DNA from: Warburgia ugandensis
Taxonomy: Eukaryota; Streptophyta; Magnoliopsida; Canellales; Canellaceae
Direction of reading: 5' to 3'
Assembly: GCA_035236585.1 (NCBI GenBank)
Contig: CP141132.1
Coordinates: forward strand, 53,633,880 to 53,697,879
DNA: 64,000 bases
The translations under genes were made by a program, and so were the position numbers. The notes below the pieces were generated by a model. That model worked only from the letters and a program-made list of their open reading frames with translations. It searched no databases and was not told the DNA's origin. This document shows positions 25,889 to 37,935 of this stretch, one piece after another (within the stretch, counting starts at the first letter, position 1; each line of letters begins with the position of its first letter).

Positions 25889-25959
25889 TGTCACATCCCA
25901 ACTTTATAAAATCGATATTTAGAAATTTTTCTTTTCTTTGCAAAAGAATTTTAGAAGAG

Positions 25960-25961
<2 letters not shown>

Positions 25962-25990
<29 letters not shown>
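25962..25990. repeat. (AT)n microsatellite
   Basis: About 14 AT units, 73 bases inside the left end of solo LTR C. A similar tract lies at 29508-29527 near the other end. Confidence 0.9.
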
Positions 25991-25994
<4 letters not shown>

Positions 25995-26811
25995 GAAACA
26001 CCCATCTACAAACTGGAATGTCACAATGAAATCTTCATACATAGAGTAAAATAAAGAAAATGCACTAAATCAAACTTTTTCTTTGCCATAGGAGCCACTG
26101 GACACAACTTAAATTACCATGTAAACACAATCTTCCACCATTGATTCTGAGTAATTACAAGGTAATATTATCAACCTTAAACTTACAAAGAGAGTAACTA
26201 CATACAATCTATTACAAAATTTAACTCCTTGTTTGAGTAAATACTTAGTTGCCTACATGCGTCAAAAGGTAGTGAGTACTATTCAGCCTCTAAGGCACTT
26301 CCTTTCCTTTCTCATGCCTCTTCAAAGATTCACCTTGGAATAAAGGAAATCCTACCAATGCTGTTAATTTCAAGGCTTCCAGTAATATAGAATATTTATA
26401 TTATCAAATAACTTGGCAGTGCTAAGGTATCCTATATAATTACCTGACTAACATGACGGTGCATTAATTTATCATGTTTGAATTTAACCCAAGGAGATAT
26501 TACTACAATTATGATTCAAGTTAAATGTTGAACCCAATTCTAACATAATTATAATGATGCATGAAAAACATACAAGAGTTAAACATGACGTGATTCATCA
26601 TGGAAACCTTGGCCAGGTGAACACTTGAAATAAGAATACAATAATGATGCTCAAGTAAGAAAATTAGCCAATAATTTTACAAACATGCTCATAAAACCAT
26701 ACAATACCTGTGCTTGTGCATAGGGTGACTCTTTTAGTCCTGTTGCAAGGACACTGGCACACCTGTCCCACCAGTAGAGACCTCCCTTCCGTCACATCAC
26801 ATCCTGGACAG

Positions 26812-26901
26812 GTCCAACACTCCTGGACATTAAATAGACATCATGTCCAACACTCCTGGATAGGGTCCAACATTCCTGGACCATGGCCCAACACTCCTGG
26901 A
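26812..26901. repeat. Dispersed 16-bp repeat, four units
   Basis: GTCCAACACTCCTGGA and one-base variants start at 26812, 26845, 26865 and 26886, with uneven spacing of 33, 20 and 21 bases. The irregular spacing is unlike a simple slippage array. Confidence 0.8.
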
Positions 26902-28260
26902 CCATCATCGGGCCTTACAGCTGCTCAATGAGAACACGCCTCATAGTCTACCTACTTGAGCTACAGTCGAGTGGTTTTCCCTAATGTCAAAACAAAACAT
27001 CTCAAGCCTTATAGCTACTCTAGGAGTTCTTGCCTTAAAATCATCTCAATCAAAACCTATCAGGTCTTACAGCTACTCTATGAGTGCTTGCCTTAAAATC
27101 ATCTGAATCAAAACAACAAATCACCTTCCATCTCCAGTATAGCTTGATTCACATAAGGGTTTTAGGTTTAAATGCCATCTCATAGAAAACAATACATCTC
27201 CATTAATTTGGAAGTTCAACATGCCTTGTAAAAGAAACATTGTATATGTCTTTCATACAAACATCATCACAATTTCAAATGAGTTTTTGCACATTTCAAT
27301 AATCATTGATGCTAAGACATACATTCATTTCTCAGGATATAAGTAAATCAACATTTACTTGTATGATTCTAAACACTACATAGCACCTGTATATCCATGC
27401 TCATTTGATTTCAAATAAATATGAATGAAACACTTAGCTTTATGTAGGAAATTACTACCCTTCAACAATCTTATTAAGTTTATAAAGGGTGTGCTGGTTT
27501 TTACATGAAGATTTGGTTTTCCATGTTAGAAAGTGTGCAGAAATCTGCTGGCGTATGCATGCATTCATTTCTGTTTTCATCACTTATCCCCAAACATCCA
27601 CTCTTACCCCACTCTAAGTTCCCCCAACATTCAAGCACAAAAGAGAGTGAAAGACCAGTCATTCCATGCCATCTTTGGACGTCAATTTTCTGCAGAAATT
27701 TGCATCAGAATTTTGGCATAAAACACCCCATCATACACCCTAATTAAGCATAAGAATCACCTCCACATTCACTTGCTGTCCAAGGCAAATGTGTTAAGAA
27801 CAGTTCCATTCAACCCTTGAAGCTCTACCTAGGTCAAAACTCAAACTCACTGCAAGCAGGATGGGACATCTTATTCCTGTCCCAACAGGGCAGATGTGAG
27901 ATGCATAATTCTCTTGCTTAAAACATGTACCATACCCCTCCAAATTCATTCCAAATTAGCTTCTTAGCTTTTCCACCATTATAGCCATCCTATCCTAGCT
28001 CACACCATCATAATTGCAACATGATTATTAAGATAAAAGAAGCTAGGAATGCATATGTACCATGCTTTCTGCATAAAAAAAAAAAAGTCTTATTAACTAT
28101 AAGAAAGTCATGCTTAGAACATTCATAATATATAATTGAAAGAGTGACTCTAAAACTTCAGGAATCCATTTACTACATATATCTTGAAGTGAACTCAAAG
28201 GGAATTCGAATAAAAACTAAGTTTTAATACATATAACTACTAATTTTCCTACAAGTTACG

Positions 28261-28311
28261 TGAATAGTGTTTCTGAGTGAACAGTGTTCCTGCATGAACA
28301 GTATTTCTGCT
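28261..28311. repeat. 17-bp tandem repeat, three units
   Basis: TGAACAGTGTTTCTGCA-type units occur at 28261, 28278 and 28295 with two or three differences each, inside solo LTR C. Confidence 0.8.
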
Positions 28312-29507
28312 AGAACTCAATGCATGTTCCTTGAGTTAAATCCCATAACAACTATCCTAAAGCTTATCATCATTCAACAACATGATTTTAATATGTAATT
28401 AAAAGATACCCATGTCATATTTCGTCCTAAATCCAAGTATAAAACCTTAGAACATGAAAATCAAATCAGTTATAAGTGTAGCTTAGGAATAGAAATTTCT
28501 GCACATTTTTAGCATGCATCCACTATCCAAGCTAGGTAAAGCATTAACCTCATTCCAACTTAAAACCCCTACCTATTGTATGATCACACACTCCTCTTGC
28601 TTAAGTTCCTTACTAACCCAAATCAAAGTGGGTTTTGGAAGTAGAATTTGTGCCCCCTACTGGTTAGCTGTAAACCAGTAGTGACTACTATCTTACTCCA
28701 AATTTGAGCTTCAATACATCAAGGTTTTGTTCTCCCTTACCCCCAAATCCTTGCTTCCACTTGCCACCACCTAGGATACTCCAATCACTATGATTTTTGG
28801 GGGCAACTACTGATTTTTCCCCAACCTATTGACTACTATTTCAGTAGTTATGGTTCCATACTATCAGCTGCCATTGAAATTGAAACTTTTCTTCTCTTCT
28901 TTCTTGTTGCTACCTTCACTAATCAAAACCTCCTTCAACCATCATTCTTCCAAGAATGGGTTGCTCTTTTTTCCATCTTTCCACCAAGGCTGCAACCTAA
29001 ATTCGTTTTTTCTCTCTTGTTCCAGCCCACTCACGTTTTTCTCCCCTTTCTACTTTCAGTGCTAATGTGAAATACCTATTTGAATGAGGTGTTGAGCTTA
29101 ATTAAGGGTTTTCTCCTTCTCTTATCCCACTTAAGTTTGTTTTCTACTATGACCTACTTAAGTTTAGGTCTTTATTCTCATTTTCACTTAGATTTGATTG
29201 TTATTAACATTTCCACTTAAGTTTAAGGAACATGTACAAGCTTAAGCAGCCCAAATGCTCATATATTCTACTATCTTTAATTGACCCCTTACTCCATCAT
29301 TCTAACACCCCAATTTCATAAGGTTTATCATTAACTACCTAGAGCTTCTTAGTCTTTTGCTCTACCTAAACTTTTAAGTGACTCATTCACTCTTTTACAA
29401 GGTTAATGTCCTCTTAACTATGTCTTCCTAAGAGTTATGATGAATCTTTGCACTCAACCATTCCTAAGGTTAAGATATAAAATGTAAGGTAAAATAAAAT
29501 AAATATT

Positions 29508-29527
29508 ATATATATATATATATATAT
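29508..29527. repeat. (TA)n microsatellite
   Basis: About 10 TA units near the right end of solo LTR C. Confidence 0.85.
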
Positions 29528-29559
29528 TATGAGGGATTTACATATTCATTGGTATTACA

Positions 29560-30032
29560 ACTTTAGTATGATTTATTTTGTGATTTGGATGTAAGAATAT
29601 GGATTCATGTTGGATGTGATGGTTGTGTATGGACAAAACTTGGGTAATGTTGTCATATCTTGATTTTCTTATCCACCATAGGAATTTATGTTTTTATCGA
29701 GTATTGTATTCGATTTGGATGGATGGGTGTGGAGAGTGAGTCTCCTAAGTGTCATGTCATGTTATTGTATTTATCAGGTGGTTGTTGTATTGCATATGTT
29801 ATGTGCGATGGTCTAAAATACAAACATTCAGTTAGATTTTCGGTAGAAATAGGGATATCATTTCACCATTAAATTCATGATTTTATAGTTGTATGACTCC
29901 AAAACTTTTGAAATATTATCTTTTTATTTGATTCTTTTGTTTTTCATCAATTTTTAAATCAAATTAAAAAAAAAGAGATCTCAACATTTTAAAAATTAGT
30001 ATTATAATGTTGTGTAAAACCCGGATGTCACA
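29560..30032 (+). mobile_element. Element B 3' LTR, last part
   Basis: This continues directly from 25888 after the duplicated ACTTT, aligns with 17740-18208, and ends gatgtcaca at 30032. Confidence 0.85.
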
Positions 30033-30590
30033 AGTTTAGATGGCTTTCTTGGATTAGCTTGATAGTTCAAATTCTTGGCCTTAGTGGCTGGCTAGGCTTC
30101 TTAGCTTATCACCTTGTTCATGGCTTGAATATGGCTAAGTCGCTTAAGTGAAACCCATGGATAGGTGGTGGACTTTGCATGGCATGTGCATGGGCCCACT
30201 TTGGCCACATTTGGCTAGTCAAATTGCATCCAATGTTTGTTCTAAAGATGATCTTGACCTTCAATCTCACTTTGGATTCATGATTTTTAGGTCTTGACTC
30301 AATTTTTTGATCTTGATCTTCCATTTTCTTTTCAATCAATCTCAGCTATCAAGTCATCATCTTACTCCCTACAAAAAGTAAAAACTCTAATTAAATCACA
30401 AAGAAATATGATAAAACATGTACTTACCTTGGATTAGCATCTGAACCTACAATATATCAAAGTTTTGATCTTTTAGGTTAGAAATGCACGTGTTATAAAT
30501 TTTGGCTAAGAACCTTATTTTGCCCCTATAAGTTATAACACATGGGTAAATAATTGGATGGTTTTTATGAAAAATTAGACACTTATCAAA
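30033..30590 (-). mobile_element. LTR1, 5' portion (Athila-like LTR)
   Basis: LTR1 resumes after element B. It is clearly homologous to 59630-60013 plus 63913-64000 of LTR3 ('gcttaagtgaaacccatg', 'aaagatgatcttgacctt') and, more weakly, to 35230-35774 of LTR2. On the sense strand the LTR start, TGTGATAAG in LTR2, is here degraded to tttgataag around 30590. Confidence 0.7.
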
Positions 30591-31273
30591 CTGCATTGAC
30601 CTGTTGATGTGGACACAGATGCAAAATATATAATGATGATGCAAATGCAACTCTATGACACCTAACATAAATTAACTAATGTATTTATAAACCCTAAAAC
30701 AAACTAATCTACTCTTCCCTAATCCTAACTAACCATGGAGTTTTTAGAAAACTCACTCCATTTCAAAATCTCATGGTAATCAATGTACATTTTCCACCCA
30801 AAGATGTATGGTGGGACTAAGATAAGAACATGAAAGACTTCCATGATTCTTAATTTCCTAGGACCAATTTTAGAGGAATGGTCCCAATGATTACCAAAAT
30901 GAGGAATGATAGTAGTTATATCAAATTTTATATGAGATTCCTCCTCCTCCCTTACAATTTCCTATAGTTACTGGTTAAGCTGGTATTGCATTTCCCTAAA
31001 AGGTTGTTCTTGTTCTTCTAGAGGTAGGGAACTAATGGGGCTTAACTAGTCAATATCTTCTAATGCATACCCTAAAGTTGGTTGATGTTCAGTTGTAACT
31101 TCAACCAACTCTCCCTCTTATTTGGGCATCACTAGGAAGGTTTCAAATGAACCTAAAAATCAATCTTAGGAATGGTCAAATCAATACTATAGGTTCAAAT
31201 TAGGTGCTTCTTGAACACCGAGTGGCTCAAATGGAATCTCAGGAGATGTAAGGGGTCCTAGTCATGATGTTCA

Positions 31274-31549
31274 TTAAGAAGTGTCCATGAATGGCTTGGT
31301 ATCCATTAAAGCATTCTTGTCAGCCATGATGTTTGTATCAAAATTAGAAAAATGTGCAAGACATGCCTCATGAGGACCTGTGTTGGAGGATTGTAAGGAC
31401 GGTCGGAAATTTTGTATCTCAAAAGGATCATCCAATGATATTTTCATCCTAGTGTTAGTATTGATGGGCTTCACATTATCCTCAATTTGTTTAATTTCCT
31501 CAACCCATTCTATAAATTTAGTAATTATTTGATCCCTTTGAAATTTCAA
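31274..31549 (-). pseudogene. Unidentified open segment, possible gag C-terminal derivative
   Basis: This is a 91-codon segment with charged and polar composition, including KFIEWVEEIKQIED near its start. The start methionine is internal, since an open frame extends upstream toward a gag-like GHPKQTW phrase. I do not recognise a domain. Its position after the leader of an Athila-like unit suggests a gag derivative, but this is inference. Confidence 0.3.
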
Positions 31550-33123
31550 CTGTGCACTAAATTGTTTAGTAGCTTCTTTGCATTCTAATGTATTCTACAT
31601 ATACAAATGAAGAGTCTATTCTAATGGTTATTCTCTTTGTTGTAGAGGAAATAACTAGTATGGCTTATACAATTGTGGTATTACGGTACTGGGAAAGGGT
31701 TGAATAGGGTGGAACCATGATTGTTCTCCCAAATAATCCTTAGACCATGTTTGTTAAGGATGCCCAACCCATCTAGAATAGTCAATGTTTTCATAGGAAT
31801 GGGTTATTCCTTCTCTTTATCTCATTCATATCTTCATATCATGCCAGTGGGGGAGTGAAATAGTATGAAAGTCATTTTTTATCTCATGCTTCATAGGCCA
31901 TCACTTCAACAGGCTCATATGATCTTCTTGAGTATGTAACCCTTGCCTAAGTTGACTTAACTTTGTTTACAACAAAATGTATTTATTATATACAATGAGT
32001 GAGTTTTTTTTTCTTTTCTTTTTTGCTACTTTAGGGAAACCTATACTAGATAATGCAAACTAAATGTTAAGTAATGAACAACAAAAGGTACACACAATAT
32101 TCCTAACCCTAGTTCAAACAAGCCAAAAGGTTTCTTTTTCTTGAATTTCTTTATAGGAGTAGCTTTTAGGTTACATCTAACCTAGGTAACCCCTTCTCTC
32201 TTTCAGACTTTCCCTATTGCTTACCAGTTAGATCATATACCTTAATGAACCACTTTACACCCACCTTGGTTAGTTGTAGTTGATCTAAGTAATCAAATGG
32301 GTAGGCAAAACTAGTTGTTTAAATACTAATGTAGTTCAAGTAGGGGCCATTGGAGTGGCAATAGGTTGCCTCCTTCTAAGAGGGTCCTATGAGCTCATTA
32401 GCTACTATAAGTCTCCCCTAAGTTTATTTTAATTTAATTGTGGAGGCTAGGGTTGCACTAAGGTGATGTTTAACCTAGGTGGCCCAAGGGGTGGTCATCA
32501 AACTCACCCTTGACCTTGTAGGGGGTAAGTGCCATTAATAATTCATTTAAGCATTCCCATGCAATTTGATCAACATATATCCACATTAAAGCAATTAAAC
32601 GTACCCTAATATGCAATAAAAAGTGGTAAACTAATGTGAACCCTAGGATGCAACAAGTAAGGAAATGTTTTTCATATGCTCTACACTACCATCCAAATGT
32701 AACTAAATTAACATTGCAACCTAATCTAGAAAATGGAAAGAAGTTAGGATAGCTCACAATGGGATCTTCGAATTAGTCTTCTTGTACAAGGGTGGGTCCA
32801 TATACATGACACCTCCTTATCTAGCTAGCATGGCCCACCCTTGCTTGTATTGTTACAATCCTTAATTTTCAAATGAATGAACCACAAATAAAAGAATAAT
32901 GCAATTTCATCCTCACTATAATCCACTCAAATAAGAATTAATTTGAAACTATGCTAAAGTCTTCTTCCAAATCTTTATTCAAATTTAAATTCCTACACAT
33001 ATTAAAAGGAAAGTTTAAATTCTTTAGGAATAAGTAAAATATGCAAACTAACTACATGCAGTCATAATCTATGACTAGTGGTAAAGTAAAGAAACCCAGA
33101 TTCTAATTAAGCTCCATTGTGTG

Positions 33124-33141
33124 TCCCTAACACAAAACCTA
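33124..33141 (-). other. Degenerate primer-binding site next to LTR2
   Basis: The 18-mer itself matches the tRNA-Asp site only weakly. The flanking sense words TTAGGGACACACAATGGAG align with TATCGGGGACCCGCAATAGAG at the better-kept site by LTR1, so the position is supported by homology more than by the site itself. Confidence 0.5.
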
Positions 33142-33144
33142 ATA

Positions 33145-35774
33145 TGTCTTAATAATTACTTCAAGTTCATAGCTCTATTGGAGTATAGAATCAGCAAACA
33201 TAGGTCGATCCCACAAAGACTCTTTAATAAATGAAGTTAATTACAATTTAGGTTATCTTAGTTTAACCTAGCCAAGCATTCAAAAGAAATACAATTTTGG
33301 ACTAAAACAAAGACAAGGAAAGTAAAGACATAAAGCAAGTAAATAAAAGAAGCAAATAAGGACATGACTTAGAAGGAAACAACTAAACTACCTGAGCAAC
33401 TCTAATGCAATCCCTAAATTAGAAAGCAAGCAATTAAGGCAAATAGGAAACTATCTAAATAAACATGAGAACAAATTAGGGAACTTTCTAAACTACTACT
33501 AAGGAAACTATCTAAAATTACAACTAACTAAGAATTAGGAAATTTATTCTAAACTACAGCTAACTACAAATTAATGTAATGAACAAAGAACTAAGAAAAA
33601 GAAAAGAACTATTTTATGAGTGGCTAAACTACAAGGAATTGATACATAAGCAATGAAAAGAAGGCAAATAAAATAAACAAAGGTCCATCAAATCTGGGCT
33701 TGAATTTCTCTGTGGTGCCCACATGTTATGCTAGTAAACAAGAGCTTTGACACTTCTCTTCAACCCAAAATACACTAAAGCTACCAACAAGTGTTTCTCA
33801 TCTCATTAACCTAACATGAACAAATGGACAAATCCCATCCAATGACCCTTGGAATGAAGTATGAATGCAACAAAGAAAAGAGGAGCCTTAAAACCTTTCC
33901 TAAATAATCACCATCCCATGAAAGATAGAAGAATGATGGAAAAAGAAATAACAAAAGTTACTCCATTTTACTTACGTAGGAAACTCTAAAAGGAGAGCAA
34001 CTTCAAGGAGTATAGATAAAGAGGGGATTATAGATCATTTAATTTTAAAATAGAGCAGCCACAAAAGAGGTTTCCTAAATTAAACATGAAATAGGAAAAA
34101 AGAAAAGAAAGTAGAGACAATGGCCCTTATTTTAGGAATCACCAACTCCAGCCTTAGGAAATGAACTAAGGAGTAGGGACATGGTGTGATCCTATGAGGA
34201 ATCTAGGTGGTTTTATACATGGATTTGCATGTCTCCTCAGCCTTTCATAAGAAATTAGAAAGTTTTCTTATTTCTATGATTCCTTTCCTTAGTCCAAGTC
34301 CATAAAAAAGTAAAAAGAAAGAAAAAGAAATTAGAAATAAGAGGAAGAATGATGCATGAACTAACTAAATGGAAATATGCATGAATATAAAATTCGAGTG
34401 AATGAATAAAGCATGAAAATAAAAGGTGGAAGATAAGGAAACATGGAGAGAGCATGTGAGTGGATGAAAGTGTGATGATGAGAGATTAAGAGATGGGAAT
34501 GGAACAAGAATGCAAACGTATCATAGAAAGCTCTATTTGGACAACCAAAATGGGTGTGGATGTGATTATAAAATCACTACTACACGAGGCTTTTAAAGTC
34601 AGTATAAAGAAGTCAATCTTTTGACTATTGACTTCGTAAATATTTTACAAGTTGCTTACTAAAAAACATCTTTAAAAATAAAGACTTAAGAAGTCATTTA
34701 ATAAAAAGTTACTTCTTTAGTTTGGAAGAAATAAGAATATTTTCACGGGAAATGACTTTTAAAGTCTTTTGATTCAAAAAACTTTAAAAGTGATTGACTT
34801 TTGAAGTCATTTAGACCTAAATGACTTCAAAAGTATAAACTTTTAAATTCGATTGAGTTAAACGACTTTAAAAGCATAAACTTTATTTTGGCGTGAATAG
34901 GGATTTTACTTAGAAAGGACATTTAAAGTCATTTAGGACTAAACGACTTCAAAAGTCAATGACTTTTAAAGTCATTTGTTGTAAAGAACTTTAAAAGTAG
35001 GGGACTTTCAAAGTTGTTTACAATTTTAAGTAGTAAAATACTTTTGAAGTCATTTTCTATAAACAACTTTAAAAGTGGGGGGCTTTTAAAGTGGGATTTA
35101 TCTCTTGATTGGTCCACTTATGCATGATCATCTTACCTTTTACAAATATCTATCAAAATATTCCAATTATCCCTTGAAAATAGCACTTTTAGTATGAAAT
35201 AATTGCTTTCTCCAATCGTGTGACTCCATGTGGCTTGATGGCTCATTCCTTAATGCTTGAATGACTAACTCCCTTGGCTTTAAAACTTGAATGGCTTGGA
35301 TTTCTTAGTTTCCTAGTTATACTAGGAAACCTCATGCATGGATCCAATCCTCATGCAAAGTGGTGGAATTGCATGAATTTTTTATTGGATCATTTTTTAT
35401 GCTTCCTATTACCTTCTTGCTTGCCTTGGGATCAATTTGAACCTTGATCACACTTTGAAATGATGTCATTTAGGCTTGGTTTTACATTTTGATCTTGATC
35501 TTCAATTTTGATCTTGATCAATCTCAACTTTTGGATTATCTTCTCAATACCTACAAAAGATTAAAAACCCTAATTACATCCTAGAAATTTTTGATGATTC
35601 ACATGCTTACTTTGGATTAGCTCCTAATCCAATAAAATATAAAACTTTTAAATTATTAGATCAAAGATGCATGTGTTACAAATTTATGGAATAACCTTAG
35701 AAATAACACTATATTTGATAACACATGGGCTATTAATTGGGTTCTTTTTTATACAAAATTCAATGCTTATCACA
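33145..35774 (-). mobile_element. LTR2 (Athila-like LTR, about 2.63 kb)
   Basis: The plus strand begins at TGTCTTAATAATTAC beside the degenerate primer site, includes the shared 'taggtcgatcccaca' phrase also seen at 1815 in LTR1, and ends cttatcaca at 35774 directly before a polypurine tract. It is flanked by Athila-like internal sequence on both sides. A roughly 520-bp insert full of ACTTTWAAAGT motifs occupies 34575-35092. Confidence 0.7.
34575..35092. mobile_element. CACTA-like terminal region with dense subterminal repeats
   Basis: It starts CACTACTACACGAGG and then carries at least fifteen copies of short near-palindromes such as GACTTTTAAAGTC, ACTTTAAAAGT and GACTTCAAAAGTC in both orientations. 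CACTA (En/Spm) DNA transposons begin CACTA and have such subterminal transposase-binding repeats. LTR1 and LTR3 lack this block, so it is an insertion or its remnant. A matching inverted terminus (ending TAGTG) is not visible on the right, so the right end is lost or the assignment is wrong. Confidence 0.45.
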
Positions 35775-35782
35775 CCCCCTAA
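35775..35782 (-). other. Polypurine tract of the Athila-like pol unit
   Basis: The sense strand reads TTAGGGGG directly before the LTR2 start TGTGATAAG, so LTR2 is the 3' LTR of the unit to its right. Confidence 0.7.
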
Positions 35783-36090
35783 TGAGCAATTTTCTAGTCT
35801 TGAACAAACATGTGAGTAATCATGAAAATAAAAATGAATGTCATTTTTGTAGGTACTTATGATTGCATTTTGCATATGCAACAAGCCCTTAAAACCCTAG
35901 GTTACCCCTTAGTGGGTGAGTTAAGCCTTATTAGGGTTTACAGTGAATATATCTACATAATTTTAGAAGGTAAAGTCTTTCATTTATCTTAGAGAATTAT
36001 CATCCATTAGCACTTTACTAACTTTAATAACTTAATCTAGATTAATACTAAATTCTATAAGTTATCCACATAAGATTCTAAGTTGGGTCA
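35783..36090 (-). other. Athila-like 3' untranslated spacer
   Basis: This is non-coding sequence between the integrase tail and the polypurine tract. It shares a few words (for example 'gcaaatgcaac'/'gcatatgcaac') with the left end of the short unit at 30600-30640. Nothing else was recognised. Confidence 0.5.
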
Positions 36091-36722
36091 TGATAATGTG
36101 GTGCCTCTAACAATGTCTCTCCAATCTTAGGGCTAAGCAGTTCTAAGAAAAGTATTTAACCTGTGACCATTTACTTTTAGGATATCACCATCCTTCACAA
36201 TCTCGACGGCCCTATGAGGATATACCATGCAAACTATATAAGGTCATGTCCATTGAGATCTGAACTTTCCTATAAAGAGATGCAATCATGAATTATACAA
36301 CAAGACCTTTTGTCTAGCTGTGAAGGATTTCCTTAAGATTTAGCTATCATGGTTAGCCTTCATCTAGTCTTTGTGTATTCATGCAGAATCATATGCATTC
36401 TTTCTCAATTCATCCAACTCATTGAGTTGGAGTTTTTGGTGGGTTCCAGTAGTAACTAATTTGAAATTGAGCTTCTTAATAGACCAATATGTTGTGCGTT
36501 CTAGCTCTATTGGTAAGTGATAGGCCTTTCTGTAGACCATGTAGTAGGGTGACATGCCTATTGATGTTTTATCTACTGTATGAAAGGCCCATAAAGCGTC
36601 ATTCAGTCACATAGACTAATCTTTGCTACTTGTATTGATTATCTTCTCTAGGAGACGTTTAAGTTCCCTATTATAAATCTCCAGTTGCCCATTGCTTTGA
36701 GGGTGGTATGGGGTGGCTATCC
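36091..36722 (-). pseudogene. Athila-like integrase, C-terminal half
   Basis: Read leftwards from the G insertion, the frame gives YHPQSNGQLEIYNRELKRLL, the region with the third catalytic acidic residue of the DDE integrase core. After stops, YRKAYHLPIELEH and LQLNELDELRKNAYDSA follow, both typical of Athila. A QKVLLYNS phrase then marks the C-terminal DNA-binding part. Several in-frame stops disable it. The N-terminal half is at 56204-56700, on the other side of the nested elements. The enzyme would join element DNA to the host chromosome. Confidence 0.85.
36718..36722. repeat. Target-site duplication of solo LTR G, left copy
   Basis: TATCC here is repeated exactly at 56204-56208. The two flanks join into one continuous Athila integrase reading. 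Confidence 0.95.
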
Positions 36723-37287
36723 TGTAATAACCCCAATTTTTGTAAATTGATTGAGAAAATCAATTTAGTTTGAATTTTCAGAAATTTGGGGCTAGAATAT
36801 TAGGTTATTGGAAATTCTCTTTTTATAGAGATTAAAACATACTTTAAAACTTAGAAATTATGAATGTACTTGAATAACCAATTGAAATGACACTAAGTAC
36901 GGTCAATTCCAAGTTAAAATGAAAAATCCCTAATTTTCTTCATTTTTATGAATAAAAGGGTAAAATGGTAATTTTACCTATAAACAAGAACTAAGACATC
37001 AATATTTAGAAAGTACTTGGAAATAAAAATCCAATGCCACTAAGTATACTCAATTCTGAGTTCAAGAGAATAAAATGAAATTTTCTCCATAAAAGGGCAA
37101 AATGGTCCTTCCACACCCCCATGGGGCCCACAAACGAATCCAACAGGCAGAAAGCATGCAATGAATGGTCAAGCCACTACTAGATGCTAGTGGAGAAGGA
37201 GGTGGTAGTGGAGGATCCAATGTTAATTTAATATTTAAAAGAATTGAAACATGATAATTATAAGTAATTATGAAAAATTCAAAAACA

Positions 37288-37297
37288 TCTATAAATA
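37288..37297 (+). promoter_or_regulatory. TATA box of LTR G
   Basis: TCTATAAATA lies about 566 bases from the LTR start, identical to the element A copies, and is followed by ctcctc. Confidence 0.6.
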
Positions 37298-37917
37298 CTC
37301 CTCTTAAAATGTTCCTTAAAATTCCCACAAAATTATCTTGCTTACTCTAAAATACCAGATCTAGATTCCTTTCTGAAATTCCAAAACTCCCAAAAATCTC
37401 CCTTTTCTATTTTCTCTCTCCTCTCTCTAATTGGAACAAGAGACCTAAATTCAATTAGGTGCTCTATTCCAAATTGAATCTCACAAATCCTAGCATTCAA
37501 ATTTTCCTAGACCACCTAATTTACTATGATGACCCGGGTTTTTAGGATGCATTTTTTATAATAAATAGCAAGATCGATCTCTATTTTAAAATAATGTATG
37601 CAAAAGAATGCAGAGAAATTTTTCCTTTTAAGTAAAATTTTTGTGTAAAAACCCTGAGCGTCATTAACAAATCATGATGAATGAATAATGCATAAGGCCA
37701 TGGAACCTTTTGGCAAAACATATAAATGAATAACTACTAATCCCAAGATTGTTAATCACAGCCCAAGTCACAAATAAGCACTTATAACCAAGTTTACATC
37801 AAATACAAAAAGGGTTACTATGAACCATACCTGTGCTTTCTTGATTGTGGCCCTAACGCTCTTTGATATCCCTACTAAGTATACTTTGTTTGATCTAGAA
37901 AAAGGATGGATTGGGTT

Positions 37918-37935
37918 GAGTATTTCATCATACTC
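37918..37935 (-). promoter_or_regulatory. Conserved LTR hairpin (F family, 3' LTR)
   Basis: The arms are GAGTAT and ATACTC, extendable by one T/A pair, with loop ttcatc, followed by AGTAGG. It lies about 393 bases from the LTR 3' end. Confidence 0.6.

Larger units (their letters stand above)
25889..29559 (-). mobile_element. Solo LTR C (3671 bp)
   Basis: The element runs TGTCACATCC to GGTATTACA with a perfect 5-bp duplication ACTTT. No primer site, polypurine tract or protein motif lies inside, so it is a solo LTR left by recombination between two LTRs. Minus orientation is inferred because LTRs of this type begin TGTAATA and end GTGACA on the sense strand. It does not resemble the A, B, E or F LTRs closely and represents another family. 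Short tandem repeats lie at 26812-26901 and 28261-28311, and AT tracts lie close to both ends. Confidence 0.85.
4566..30032 (+). mobile_element. Element B: decayed Tekay/Del-like Ty3/gypsy retrotransposon with two nested insertions
   Basis: Element B has 5' LTR 4566-18208 (interrupted), a tRNA-Met-type primer site, a decayed interior, a polypurine tract, and 3' LTR 22478-30032 (interrupted). It is bounded by TG...CA. The left target-site duplication is ggctt (4561-4565) and the right is agttt (30033-30037). The empty site seen in LTR3 near 59629 reads ggctt followed by agatggc, which proves the duplication and shows the right copy mutated by two transitions. Without nested A and C it would be about 11 kb. 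Its LTRs differ by many substitutions and a roughly 100-bp indel, so it is old. Confidence 0.85.
30591..33144 (-). other. Internal region of a short Athila-like unit without pol
   Basis: This lies between LTR1 and LTR2 and is read leftwards. The right part (32400-33144) resembles the 5' leader at 1070-1761. No RT, protease or integrase motif is present. A minus-strand reading around 31650-31800, across stops, has a GHPKQTW phrase like the C-terminal part of Athila gag, and 31274-31549 stays open for 91 codons. Another open-looking stretch is near 30720-30930. The unit is either a non-autonomous derivative or a deleted copy. Confidence 0.5.

Noticed and set aside
27505..27747. 80-codon open stretch in solo LTR C
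   Set aside because: Two overlapping frames are open, there is no domain, and it lies inside an LTR.
4566..30032. Endogenous pararetrovirus as source of the RT in element B
   Set aside because: The RT is flanked by LTRs, primer site, polypurine tract and target-site duplication of a Ty3/gypsy retrotransposon, and no movement or coat protein motif is present.
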